Positions 35,000-44,025 of a stretch of DNA of 62,533 bases are shown piece by piece. Source of the stretch: CAZOJJ01 sp964580105 (GTDB lineage: Bacteria; Bacteroidota; Rhodothermia; Rhodothermales; Rubricoccaceae). The stretch's first letter is position 1, and every line of letters starts with the position of its first letter. The notes below the pieces were generated by a model. It searched no databases, was not told where the DNA came from, and saw nothing but the letters and a program-made list of their open reading frames with translations. Location: positions 1 through 62,533 of the forward strand of contig CAZOJJ010000013.1 in assembly GCA_964580105.1 (NCBI GenBank), in the 5' to 3' direction. Made by a program: the position numbers and the translations under genes.

Positions 35000-35956
35000 T
35001 CAGCCCGCGTCGTCGGTCGCCTTTTCGTAGGCCTCGATGATGTCCATCACGAGCCGGTGGCGCACCACGTCGCCGCGGCCGAAGTCCACGAAGCCGATGC
35101 CGTCGATGCCTTCGAGGATGGAGCGGGCCTGGACGAGGCCGCTCTGCGACTTGCTCGGGAGGTCCGTCTGCGTCACGTCGCCCGTCACGATGGCACGGCT
35201 GCCGGCGCCGAGGCGGGTGAGGAACATCTTCATCTGGGCCGTGGTGGCGTTCTGCGCCTCGTCCAGGATGACGAAGGCCGAGGAGAGCGTACGGCCCCGC
35301 ATGTAGGCCAGCGGCACGATCTCGACGATGTTCTGGTCGAGGTAGCCGCCGAGCTTCTCGCGCGGAATCATGTCCTCGAGGGCGTCGTAGAGCGGGCGGA
35401 GGTAGGGGTCCACCTTCTCGCGGAGGTCGCCGGGGAGGAAGCCGAGGCTCTCGCCCGCCTCGACGGCCGGCCGGCTGAGCACGATCTTCTTGACCTGCCG
35501 GCTTTTGAGCGCGGAGACGGCCAGCGCCACGGCCGTGTAGGTCTTGCCCGTCCCGGCCGGGCCGACGGCGAAGACGATGTCGTTCTTCCGGGCGGCCTCG
35601 ACGAGGCGGACCTGCCCCGGCGTCTTCGCCTTGATCGTGCCGCCGGTGGGCGTGAACAGGATGGCGTCGGCCGTGTCGGTACGGGGGAGGCCCGCGCCCA
35701 CGGTGGCGAGGTCGAGCACGGTCTCGACGTCGTTCGACGTGAGGTTGCCGTTCCGGTTGAGCACGACGAGCAGCTCGCCGAGCACGCGCTCGATGCGGTC
35801 CACGTCGTCGGCCTCGCCGCGCAGCATAACCTGGTTGCCGCGTGCGACGATCCGGGTGTTCTGAAAGGCGGCCTCGATGCGCCGCAGGTACGTGTCGTTG
35901 AAGCCGAAGAGCAGCAGGGGCTCGACGCCCTCGATGGTGACGGTCTTTTCGGTCAA
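35000..35956 (-). CDS. phoH: PhoH-family ATPase
   Basis: A 318-aa PhoH-like protein: a short N-terminal KH-like region (TIEGVEPLLLFGFNDTYLRR), then a helicase-like ATPase with Walker A GPAGTGKTYTA and the Walker B-type VILDEAQNATTAQMKMFLTR, plus TGDVTQTDLP. The family is linked to RNA metabolism and ribosome-associated functions. TTG 35956 (LTEKTVTIEGV) is chosen since relatives start with MTEKxxxLEG and since a pyrimidine-rich octad leader ends 4 nt before it; a second TTG at 36016 adds unlike sequence. Divergent from dapF. Confidence 0.9.
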   Translation of the reverse strand: MTEKTVTIEGVEPLLLFGFNDTYLRRIEAAFQNTRIVARGNQVMLRGEADDVDRIERVLGELLVVLNRNGNLTSNDVETVLDLATVGAGLPRTDTADAILFTPTGGTIKAKTPGQVRLVEAARKNDIVFAVGPAGTGKTYTAVALAVSALKSRQVKKIVLSRPAVEAGESLGFLPGDLREKVDPYLRPLYDALEDMIPREKLGGYLDQNIVEIVPLAYMRGRTLSSAFVILDEAQNATTAQMKMFLTRLGAGSRAIVTGDVTQTDLPSKSQSGLVQARSILEGIDGIGFVDFGRGDVVRHRLVMDIIEAYEKATDDAG

Positions 35957-35960
35957 GAGG

Positions 35961-36070
35961 GAGAGGGGAGGAACGGGCGAGTGGGAGAGGGGCGTATTCT
36001 GGGCGGCCGCCCGCAACGGTCCGGGCGGCGCCTACGCTCTTACGCGCTCACGCGCCTACGTTCCCGGCCG
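35961..36070. repeat. Octad leaders of the divergent phoH/dapF pair
   Basis: Minus strand: four octads (CCCCTCTC, CCACTCGC, CCGTTCCT, CCCCTCTC; 35992-35961) lead to the TTG of phoH. Plus strand: octads CCTACGCT, CTTACGCG, CTCACGCG, CCTACGTT (36031-36062) lead to the ATG of dapF. Between them is a G+C-rich segment with GGGCGGCC/GGCCGCCC-like self-complementarity. Confidence 0.65.
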
Positions 36071-36071
36071 C

Positions 36072-36941
36072 ATGAACCCCCGCGCGCTCGTGGTCCCCTT
36101 CACCAAGATGAACGGGGCCGGCAACGACTTCATCGTCCTCGACAACCGGTTCTTCCGCTTCTCGGACGCGGAGCTGTCCGGCCTCGCCCGTCGCTATTGC
36201 CCGCGCCGTGTCGGCGTCGGGGCGGACGGGCTGCTGGCGCTCAACGTGCCCGAGGCGGACGGGGCGCACTACCGGATGCGCTACTTCAACGCCGACGGCT
36301 CGCTCGGGACGATGTGCGGCAACGGCGCCCGCTGCCTCGCCCGCTACGCCCGACAGGCCGGCCTCGCCGCCGAGCCCCTCGTCTTCGACACCGACGGCGG
36401 GCGCTACACCGCCGAGGTGCCCGCCGAGGTGCCCGCCGAGGGCGACGTCCGCCTCCGCGTCCCCCCGCCGCGCGCCTTCGGCGAGGTGGCCCTCCTCGAC
36501 GCCGAGGTGGAGGGGCCGACCTACGGCATCTGGACGGGCACCGAGCACGCCGTCCGCTTCGTGGAAGACGTGCGCGTGGCGCCGGTCGCCACCGAGGGCC
36601 CGGCCATCCGCCGCGACGCCGCGCTGGCGCCGGCGGGGGCGAACGTCAACTTCGTGCAGATCGAGACCTCCGGCCTCGACGGCCTCGCCCGCGTGCGGGT
36701 CCGGACCTTCGAGAAGGGCGTCGAGGCGGAGACGCTCGCGTGCGGGACGGGCGCCCTCGCCTCGGCGCTGGCGGCGCGGCTGTCGGGACGGGTGCAGGCC
36801 GAGCGCGTCGAGGTCGTGATGCCCGGCGGCGCGCTCCGCGTGGGCTTCCGGCTGGGCGAGGACGGGGCGGCGGAGTCCGTCCGCGATCTCACGCTCGAAG
36901 GCCCGGCCGAGGTGGTCTACCTCGGCACGCTGGCGGTGTGA
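36072..36941 (+). CDS. dapF: Diaminopimelate epimerase
   Basis: A 289-aa cofactor-independent epimerase converting LL- to meso-diaminopimelate for peptidoglycan and lysine. The two active-site cysteines are Cys82 in MCGNGARC and Cys224 in ETLACGTGA. FTKMNGAGNDFIVLDNR and RRVGVGADGLLAL match the family N-terminal half. A small internal duplication (AEVPAEVPAEG, ~114-124) is encoded by a direct repeat. ATG 36072 fits the family. It converges on menG with a 6-nt gap. Confidence 0.96.
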   Translation: MNPRALVVPFTKMNGAGNDFIVLDNRFFRFSDAELSGLARRYCPRRVGVGADGLLALNVPEADGAHYRMRYFNADGSLGTMCGNGARCLARYARQAGLAAEPLVFDTDGGRYTAEVPAEVPAEGDVRLRVPPPRAFGEVALLDAEVEGPTYGIWTGTEHAVRFVEDVRVAPVATEGPAIRRDAALAPAGANVNFVQIETSGLDGLARVRVRTFEKGVEAETLACGTGALASALAARLSGRVQAERVEVVMPGGALRVGFRLGEDGAAESVRDLTLEGPAEVVYLGTLAV

Positions 36942-36947
36942 GTCGGT

Positions 36948-37676
<729 letters not shown>

Positions 37677-37773
37677 GGACGTGGGGGAAGGGGTCCGGGG
37701 CTGTGGACTTTCATAAATTACTGAAACCACCCGCTCGCGTCCCGGTACTCCCGCGCCGCCGCCGCTTTTCCTC

Positions 37774-39150
37774 ATGCACGACGCCTCGCTCCTTCCCGAT
37801 CGCCTCGCGCCGGACGCCGTGCGCGCCCGGCTCACCGAAGCGGTGCGGGCGGCGGTAGGGCGGCCGGAGCCGCTCGTCCGCGCCGAGGCGCCCGTGTCGC
37901 CGCAGGACGCCCTCGCCTGGCTCCGCGCGCAGGACGCGCCCGACCGCGTCTACTGGCACGGCCGGGGCGAGTCCGCCGTCGAAGCAGGGATCGGCGCCGC
38001 CGACGTCGTCGCGTGCGCGACCCTGGACGAACTCGGGGCGGCGATGGCGCCGCGCCTCGGCACGCTCCCTCCGGCGTCGCGCTACTACGGCGCGGCGCGG
38101 TTCGACCTCGCCGGCGCGATGGAGGCCGACTGGGCGCCGTTCGGCCGCATCCGGTTCGTACTGCCGCGCTTCGTCCTGCGGGTGGAGGAGGGGGAGGCTC
38201 GCCTCGCCGCTCACCTGCGCCCCGACGAGGACGACCTCGACGCCGTACTCGCCGAGGTCGCCCGGCTGACGTTCCCGGAGGAGCCGCCGATTCGAGCAGC
38301 GCTGCCCGTGCCCACCGACCGGACGGACGCGCCGGAGCGCGCCGCGTGGGACGCCTCGGTCCGCTGGGCGCTCGACCGGTTCCGGCAGGGCGCGCTCGCC
38401 AAGGTCGTCCTCGCCCGCCGCGCCCGCTTCCGCTTCGACGCGCCGCTCGACCCCTACGCCCTGCTCCGCCTGCTCCAGGCCGCCACGCCCGGCTGCTACC
38501 ACGCCCTCCTCGGCACGGCCCAGGGCACGCCCGAGGCGGCGGCCTTCGTGACGGCCACGCCGGAGCGGCTCCTCCGCATCGAGGGGCGGCACGTCGAGAC
38601 GGAGGCCGTGGCCGGGACGCGCCCCCGCGCCGACGACGCCGACGGCGACCACCGCCTCCGCGACGAACTCCTCGCCAGCGAGAAGGATCGCCGCGAACAC
38701 GGCTTCGTCCGCGATGCCGTTCAGGCGGCGCTCGATCCACTCACGGAATCGCTCGCGACCGACGGCGAAACGTCGGCCCTGACGCTCGCACGGGGGCGCC
38801 ATCTCTACGCCGGGTTGCGGGGCCGCCTGCGCGACGGCGTCTCGATCTTCGACGTGCTCGCCGCGCTGCACCCGACCCCGGCCGTCGGCGGCACGCCGCG
38901 CGGGGCGGCCGTGGCGGCCATCGCCGAGCGCGAGCCGTTCGACCGCGGCCTCTACGCCGGGCCCGTCGGCTGGATCGGGCGCGATGCGGCCGAGCTGGCC
39001 GTCGGCATCCGCTCGGGCCTCGTGCGCGGCGACGGACTCGACCTGTTCTCGGGCGCGGGCCTCGTCGAGGGCTCCGACCCCGCCGCCGAGTGGGCCGAGA
39101 TCGAGCACAAGATCGGCGACTTCGCCCGCGTCCTCGGAGTGGGCGGATGA
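37774..39150 (+). CDS. menF: Isochorismate synthase
   Basis: A 458-aa chorismate-binding enzyme that converts chorismate to isochorismate, the first committed menaquinone step. Landmarks are the N-terminal half of variable barrel, LAKVVLARRARFRF, TATPERLLRIEGRHVETEAVAGTR (split here for length: TATPERLLRIEG and EAVAGTRPR), LLASEKDRREHGFV and PTPAVGGTPR, then a C-terminal EIEHKIGDF. It starts 97 nt from menG in the other direction and overlaps menD by ATGA. It is the first gene of the men operon. Confidence 0.93.
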   Translation: MHDASLLPDRLAPDAVRARLTEAVRAAVGRPEPLVRAEAPVSPQDALAWLRAQDAPDRVYWHGRGESAVEAGIGAADVVACATLDELGAAMAPRLGTLPPASRYYGAARFDLAGAMEADWAPFGRIRFVLPRFVLRVEEGEARLAAHLRPDEDDLDAVLAEVARLTFPEEPPIRAALPVPTDRTDAPERAAWDASVRWALDRFRQGALAKVVLARRARFRFDAPLDPYALLRLLQAATPGCYHALLGTAQGTPEAAAFVTATPERLLRIEGRHVETEAVAGTRPRADDADGDHRLRDELLASEKDRREHGFVRDAVQAALDPLTESLATDGETSALTLARGRHLYAGLRGRLRDGVSIFDVLAALHPTPAVGGTPRGAAVAAIAEREPFDRGLYAGPVGWIGRDAAELAVGIRSGLVRGDGLDLFSGAGLVEGSDPAAEWAEIEHKIGDFARVLGVGG

Positions 39151-41048
39151 GCACGAGCGCCCTCCGCGACTACCTCTCCGCTGCGCCGAACGTGGCCCAC
39201 CTCTGGGCGCGGCTCGTCGTGGAGGAACTGGTCCGCAACGGCGCGGGGGCGTTCTTCCTGGGGCCGGGGTCCCGCAACACCCCCCTCGCCGTCGCGGTGG
39301 CCGAGTACCCCGGCGATTCGGGCAGGGCGCCCCGCGTGACGGTCCACGTCGACGAGCGCGGTGGCGCTTTCGCCGCCCTCGGCGCCGGGCGCGCCTCCGG
39401 CACGCACCCGGCGGTCTGGATCACGACGAGCGGGACCGCCGTCGCCAACGGTCTCCCCGCCGCCGTCGAGGCGGACGCGGCGGCCGTCCCGCTCCTCCTC
39501 CTCACGGCGGACCGCCCGCCCGAGCTGCGCGAGACGGGCGCGAACCAGACGATTCGCCAGCCGTCTCTGTTCGCCTCGGTGGTGCGGTGGGCGTTCGACG
39601 TCCCCGTGCCCTCGGCGGAGATCGATCCCGCATTCGTCCTCACGACCGTGGACCACGCGGTGGCGCGGTCGCAGCGGCGGATGGGGCCGGCGGGGCCGGT
39701 CCACCTCAACGTGCCCTTTCGGGAGCCCCTCGCGCCGGAGCCCGATGCGGCCGGTGAAGCCGGGGTGGCCGCCGTCCTCGGTCGGCTCCCCGAACGCTGG
39801 TTCCGCGAGCCCCGCAAGCCCTACACGCACGTGATCCCGTCGTGGTCGGGGCCCCGCGACGACGACTTCGAGCGGCTGGTCCAGCGGATCGACGGGGTGG
39901 AGCGCGGGCTGCTGACGGCGGGGCCGGTGGACCCGATTCCGGGGCTGAGCCTCGGTGAGCTTGCCGAGGCACTCGGCTGGCCGCTCCTCCCCGACGTGCT
40001 CTCGCACGCCCGCCTGAGCCGACACACGCGCGGGAATCCGAACCTGGTTCCCTACTTCGACCTCGCGCTCGCCTCCCGCGCCTTCGCCGGGGCCTACCGG
40101 CCCGAGGCCGTGATCCACGTCGGTGCGCGGCCGACCTCGAAGCGGCTTCAGGGCTTCGTCGAGGCGGCGCGCCCCGAACTCTACGCCGTGACGCACGACG
40201 GGCCGGGGCGGCTCGACCCGGGGCACCGGGTGACGCACCACCTCCAGGGCTGGACGGGCGGCGTGGTGCAGGACCTGAAGGACCGCGTCCGGCCGCGCGA
40301 GGGGGGGGCCTGGCTCCGCGCCTGGCAGACGGCCAGCGACGCCGTCGCCCGCATCCTGGACGATGTGTTCGCCGACGACCGGCTGACCGAGCCGCGCGTG
40401 GCCCGCCTCATCTCGGAGCGGATCGGGGAGGGGCAGGCGCTCTTCGCGGCGGCCTCGATGCCGATCCGCGACCTCAACACCTTCGCCGTCCCGGACGGCC
40501 CGTACGCCTTCCCCGGCGCGAACCGCGGTGCGAGCGGCATCGACGGCACCGTGGCCACGGCGGTCGGCTTCGGCGGCTCTTCGATCAACGGGCCTGCCGT
40601 GCTCCTCATCGGCGACCTGGCGCTTCTCCACGACCTCAACAGCCTCGCGCTCCTCCGCGACGGCCCGCCCCTCGTCGTCGTCGTCGTCAACAACGACGGC
40701 GGCGGCATCTTCCACTTCCTGCCCGTTGCGCCGGGGGGCGGGGCGGGGGCGCTGCCCGAGCGCGTCTTCGAGCCGTACTTCGGTGCGCCGCACGGGCTGA
40801 CGTTCGAGCACGCGGCGCGGATGTTCGGGCTGGAGTATGCGCGCCCGGAGACGGCCTCGGCATTCGTGGAGGCGTTCGAGGCCGCGCAGCAGCGGCCGAA
40901 GACGATGGATGCGCGCGGCGACGTCGTCTACCGGCACGGTTGCTCGACCCTCATCGAGGTGCGGACGGACCGCGAGGAGAACGCCGCGCTGCACCGGGAC
41001 CTCGCCGCGCGCTGCGCCCGGGCCGTCGAGGCGGCGCTGGGGCTGTGA
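39147..41048 (+). CDS. menD: 2-succinyl-5-enolpyruvyl-6-hydroxy-3-cyclohexene-1-carboxylate synthase
   Basis: A 633-aa ThDP enzyme that joins isochorismate and 2-oxoglutarate. Family marks are FFLGPGSRNTPLAVAVAE, HVDERGGAFAALGAGRAS, GLLTAGPV in the middle domain, SMPIRDLNTFA, and the ThDP/Mg motif GDLALLHDLNSL with VVNNDGGGIFHFLPV. The length is a little above the E. coli enzyme (556 aa), like other Bacteroidota-type proteins. It begins in the menF stop (ATGA) and its stop overlaps the GTG of menH (GTGA), showing translational coupling. Confidence 0.95.
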   Translation: MSTSALRDYLSAAPNVAHLWARLVVEELVRNGAGAFFLGPGSRNTPLAVAVAEYPGDSGRAPRVTVHVDERGGAFAALGAGRASGTHPAVWITTSGTAVANGLPAAVEADAAAVPLLLLTADRPPELRETGANQTIRQPSLFASVVRWAFDVPVPSAEIDPAFVLTTVDHAVARSQRRMGPAGPVHLNVPFREPLAPEPDAAGEAGVAAVLGRLPERWFREPRKPYTHVIPSWSGPRDDDFERLVQRIDGVERGLLTAGPVDPIPGLSLGELAEALGWPLLPDVLSHARLSRHTRGNPNLVPYFDLALASRAFAGAYRPEAVIHVGARPTSKRLQGFVEAARPELYAVTHDGPGRLDPGHRVTHHLQGWTGGVVQDLKDRVRPREGGAWLRAWQTASDAVARILDDVFADDRLTEPRVARLISERIGEGQALFAAASMPIRDLNTFAVPDGPYAFPGANRGASGIDGTVATAVGFGGSSINGPAVLLIGDLALLHDLNSLALLRDGPPLVVVVVNNDGGGIFHFLPVAPGGGAGALPERVFEPYFGAPHGLTFEHAARMFGLEYARPETASAFVEAFEAAQQRPKTMDARGDVVYRHGCSTLIEVRTDREENAALHRDLAARCARAVEAALGL

Positions 41049-41815
41049 GCGCCGTGTTGCTGCTCCACGGCTTCCTCGGGCGTGGGTCCGACTGGGCGCC
41101 CGTCCGTGCCCTCCTCGGCGCCGAGGCGGAGGCCCTCACGCCCGATCTCCCCGGTCACGGCAGGGCCGTCGGCCTGCCCGGGGGCGCCTACACGATGAAC
41201 GGCGCGTCCGACCGGCTCGTTGCCCTCCTCGACGCGCGCGGCGTCGAGCGCGCGATCGTCGCGGGCTATTCGATGGGCGGGCGGCTGGCGCTGCACCTCG
41301 CGCTCCAGCACCCCAGTCGGGTATCCGGGCTCGTCCTCGTTTCCGCCTCGCCCGGTCTCCGCTCCGAGGCCGAGCGGGCCGAGCGCCGGAGGCTCGACGC
41401 CGCCCGCGCCGCCGGCCTCGACGCCGATCTGCCGGGCTTCCTGGACCGCTGGTACCGGATGCCGCTCTTTGCGAGCCTGGACGCCGCCACGCGCGAGCGG
41501 CTCGCCGCGCGGCGGGCGGGCAACGACCCGGCGGAACTGGGCCGCTCGCTGGCCGGGATGGGCGCGGGCGTGCAGCCGAGCCACTGGGAGCATCTTCACC
41601 GCCTTTGCGTTCCGGCGTGGGCCGTCGTCGGTGCGAGGGATGCGAAGTTCGTCCGGATCGCGGAGGCGATGGCCGCCGCGGGGCCGGTCACGGTCCGCAT
41701 CGTCCCGGATGCCGGCCACGCCCTCCTCGACGAAGCGCCCGACGCCATCGCCCTTCTCCTCCGGGATCTCCTGCCCCCTCATCCCATTACTCCGTCACCC
41801 CCTCACCCCCTGTAG
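41045..41815 (+). CDS. menH: 2-succinyl-6-hydroxy-2,4-cyclohexadiene-1-carboxylate synthase
   Basis: A 256-aa alpha/beta hydrolase: oxyanion region LLLHGFLGRGSDW, nucleophile Ser76 in AGYSMGGRLA, acidic residue Asp199 in GARDAKF and His225 in DAGHALLDE. It removes pyruvate from the MenD product. The GTG start lies in a GTGA overlap with menD. The C-terminal tail PPHPITPSPPHPL is not part of the fold: it is encoded by 8-nt C/T repeats that continue to the menB start. Confidence 0.9.
   Translation: MSAVLLLHGFLGRGSDWAPVRALLGAEAEALTPDLPGHGRAVGLPGGAYTMNGASDRLVALLDARGVERAIVAGYSMGGRLALHLALQHPSRVSGLVLVSASPGLRSEAERAERRRLDAARAAGLDADLPGFLDRWYRMPLFASLDAATRERLAARRAGNDPAELGRSLAGMGAGVQPSHWEHLHRLCVPAWAVVGARDAKFVRIAEAMAAAGPVTVRIVPDAGHALLDEAPDAIALLLRDLLPPHPITPSPPHPL
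41775..41814 (+). repeat. Octad C/T-rich repeat across menH end and menB leader
   Basis: Five 8-nt units (CCCCTCAT, CCCATTAC, TCCGTCAC, CCCCTCAC, CCCCTGTA) run through the menH stop codon and stop 2 nt before the menB ATG. There is no clear purine arm. Confidence 0.75.
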
Positions 41816-41816
41816 C

Positions 41817-42689
41817 ATGGGTCACCTCACCGAACGCCCCACCGTTTCCGGCCCCTTCGAATGGGTCGCCGCCGGCGCCTACACCGACATCCGCTACGAG
41901 AAGGGCCGGCCCGGCACCGACACCGAGGGCATCGCCCGCATCACGATCAACCGGCCCGAGGTGCGCAACGCCTTCCGGCCGCTGACCGTCCGCGAGATGC
42001 AGGACGCGATGAACGACGCCCGCGACGACGCGTCCGTCGGCGTGGTGGTGCTCACGGGCGCAGGGACCGAGGCCTTCTGCTCCGGCGGCGACCAGCGCAT
42101 CCGGGGCGACCACGGATACAAGGAGGAGGGCACCGGCATGCAGCGCCTCAACGTGCTCGACCTCCAGCGCCAGATCCGCACGATCCCCAAGCCGGTCATC
42201 GCGGCCGTGGCGGGCTGGGCCGCGGGCGGCGGGCACGTGCTCCACGTCGTGTGCGACCTCACCATCGCTGCCGACAATGCGCGGTTCATGCAGACCGGCC
42301 CGAAGGTCGGCTCCTTCGACGGCGGCTACGGCACCTCCCACCTCGCGCGGATCGTCGGCCAGAAGAAGGCGCGCGAGATCTGGTTCCTCTGCCGCCCCTA
42401 CGACGCGCAGCAGGCGCTCGGCATGGGCCTCGTCAACACCGTCGTGCCCGTCGAGGACCTGGAGCGCGAGTACGTCCAGTGGAGCCGGGAAATCCTCGCC
42501 AACTCGAACATCGCCATCCGCATGATCAAGGCGGCGGCCAACGCCGACGAGGACGGCGGCGCGGGCCTCCAGGAACTGGCGGGTCACGCGACGATGCTCT
42601 TCTACATGACCGAGGAGGGCCAGGAAGGAAAGAAGGCGTATCTAGAGAAGCGGAAGCCGCAGTTCGACAAAGACGGCTACCGACCCTGA
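41817..42689 (+). CDS. menB: 1,4-dihydroxy-2-naphthoyl-CoA synthase
   Basis: A 290-aa crotonase-fold enzyme that cyclises o-succinylbenzoyl-CoA. MenB-type signatures are RITINRPEVRNAFRPLTV, EAFCSGGDQRIRGDHGY, the Gly-rich VAGWAAGGGHVLHVVCDLTI and the catalytic TGPKVGSFDGGYG, with C-terminal KAYLEKRKPQFDK. ATG 41817 fits MenB starts. It sits after menH and before an uncharacterised gene and menA. Confidence 0.97.
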   Translation: MGHLTERPTVSGPFEWVAAGAYTDIRYEKGRPGTDTEGIARITINRPEVRNAFRPLTVREMQDAMNDARDDASVGVVVLTGAGTEAFCSGGDQRIRGDHGYKEEGTGMQRLNVLDLQRQIRTIPKPVIAAVAGWAAGGGHVLHVVCDLTIAADNARFMQTGPKVGSFDGGYGTSHLARIVGQKKAREIWFLCRPYDAQQALGMGLVNTVVPVEDLEREYVQWSREILANSNIAIRMIKAAANADEDGGAGLQELAGHATMLFYMTEEGQEGKKAYLEKRKPQFDKDGYRP

Positions 42690-42751
42690 CGATGGCCGAT
42701 GGATGAGGGCCGATGGAGGGTGGGGGTGCCAGCCTCCTCCGCAGCGCGCCG

Positions 42752-43102
42752 ATGCAGAGCGTCCCCTTCAAGATCGACGAGGTCCACGGCGGCTTCACCG
42801 AGGCCGGCGGTGCCGTCTACGTGGACGGCGACGACCTCGTCTTCGAGATCGAAACGGCGCTGATGGGGATGTGGAACCGGAAGACCCGGACCTACCGCCT
42901 CGACCTGACGGACCTGGAGGACGTGCGCCACAAGCGGACGCTCGCGGGGGACAAGCTCCTCCTCCGCACCCGCCCGCTCGACCTCCTCAGCGTCATTCCC
43001 GGCGCCAGGGAGGGTACCCTGACGCTCAAGGTGAAGCGCAAGGACCGCCGGGCGCTGAACGCCCTCCTGGACCGGCTCGACCTCTGGGTCGAGCGGGGGT
43101 AG
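42752..43102 (+). CDS. Unknown 116-aa protein inside the men operon
   Basis: A 116-aa protein (MQSVPFKIDEVHGGFTEAGG onward) predicted to be mostly beta strand: VYVDGDDLVFEIETALMGMW, TRTYRLDLTDLEDVRHKRTL, then a basic helix (VKRKDRRALNALLDRLDLWV). This strand-rich core with one C-terminal helix recalls a PH-like fold, a guess only. ATG 42713 in frame would add 13 repeat-encoded residues and is less likely. It lies 62 nt after menB and 3 nt before menA, so it is probably co-transcribed; no men function is assigned to it. Confidence 0.6.
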   Translation: MQSVPFKIDEVHGGFTEAGGAVYVDGDDLVFEIETALMGMWNRKTRTYRLDLTDLEDVRHKRTLAGDKLLLRTRPLDLLSVIPGAREGTLTLKVKRKDRRALNALLDRLDLWVERG

Positions 43103-43105
43103 GCG

Positions 43106-44023
43106 ATGGGAGAGGGCTCCTACCCTGTGGCGCGTCGCCCGGCCTCCGCCGCCGTGTGGTGGATGGCCGCGCGGCCGAAGACGCTCCCGGCGGCCGTGGC
43201 GCCGGTGTTGCTGGGGACGGCCTCTGCGCTGGAAGCCGGCGCCTTCCACCCCCTCGCGTTCGTGTGCGCCCTCCTCGGTGCCGTGCTCATCCAGGTCGGC
43301 ACCAACTTCGCCAACGACGTGGCCGACTTCGAGCGCGGCGCCGACACGGAGGCCCGGAAGGGTCCGCAGCGCGTGACGCAGGCGGGCCTCGTCACGCCCC
43401 GGCAGGTCAAGGCCGCCACCGTCGTCGCCTTCGGTCTGGCGTTTCTGGCGGGCGTCTACCTGATCGTCCGAGGCGGCTGGCCGATCCTCGCGCTCGGCCT
43501 CGTCTCCATCGCCTCCGGGCTGGCCTACACGTTCGGCCGCTACGCGCTGGCCTACACCGGGTTGGCCGACCTCTTCGTGCTCGTTTTCTTCGGCCCCGTG
43601 GCCGTGGGGGGGACGTACTACGTGCAGGCCCTCGCGCTCCCGCCCGCGGTGCTGGTCGCCGGCCTCGGCCCCGGCCTGCTGGCGACGGCGATCCTGCTGG
43701 CGAACAACGTGCGCGACGTGGACGAGGACCGGGCGGCGAGCAAGCGGACCCTCGTGGTGCGCTTCGGCCGCGGATTCGGCGTCGGGTTTTACGCCGCGTG
43801 CGTCGTGGGCGCGGCGCTCGCGCCGGTGGCCCTGTGCCTCTGGACGGGCGAGCACGGGTGGACGCTGCTCGCCTCAGCCGCCGTGCTCGGGCTCGGCGGG
43901 CCGCTGGTGCTCACCCTGCGCCGATCGCGCGACCCGGCCGTGCTGAATCCGCTCCTCGGCGCGACGGCCCGGCTGCTGCTCGTCTACTGCGTCGTCTTCG
44001 GGATCGGCTGGCTGCTGCCGTAG
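43106..44023 (+). CDS. menA: 1,4-dihydroxy-2-naphthoate polyprenyltransferase
   Basis: A 305-aa UbiA-superfamily membrane enzyme with about eight hydrophobic helices. The first Asp-rich motif is NFANDVADFERGAD and the second NNVRDVDED, both needed to bind the prenyl diphosphate with Mg. It attaches the isoprenoid chain to DHNA, giving demethylmenaquinone. AARPKTLPAAVAPVLLGTA is the typical MenA opening. It is flanked by the unknown gene and menC (2-nt gap). Confidence 0.94.
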   Translation: MGEGSYPVARRPASAAVWWMAARPKTLPAAVAPVLLGTASALEAGAFHPLAFVCALLGAVLIQVGTNFANDVADFERGADTEARKGPQRVTQAGLVTPRQVKAATVVAFGLAFLAGVYLIVRGGWPILALGLVSIASGLAYTFGRYALAYTGLADLFVLVFFGPVAVGGTYYVQALALPPAVLVAGLGPGLLATAILLANNVRDVDEDRAASKRTLVVRFGRGFGVGFYAACVVGAALAPVALCLWTGEHGWTLLASAAVLGLGGPLVLTLRRSRDPAVLNPLLGATARLLLVYCVVFGIGWLLP

Positions 44024-44025
44024 CC

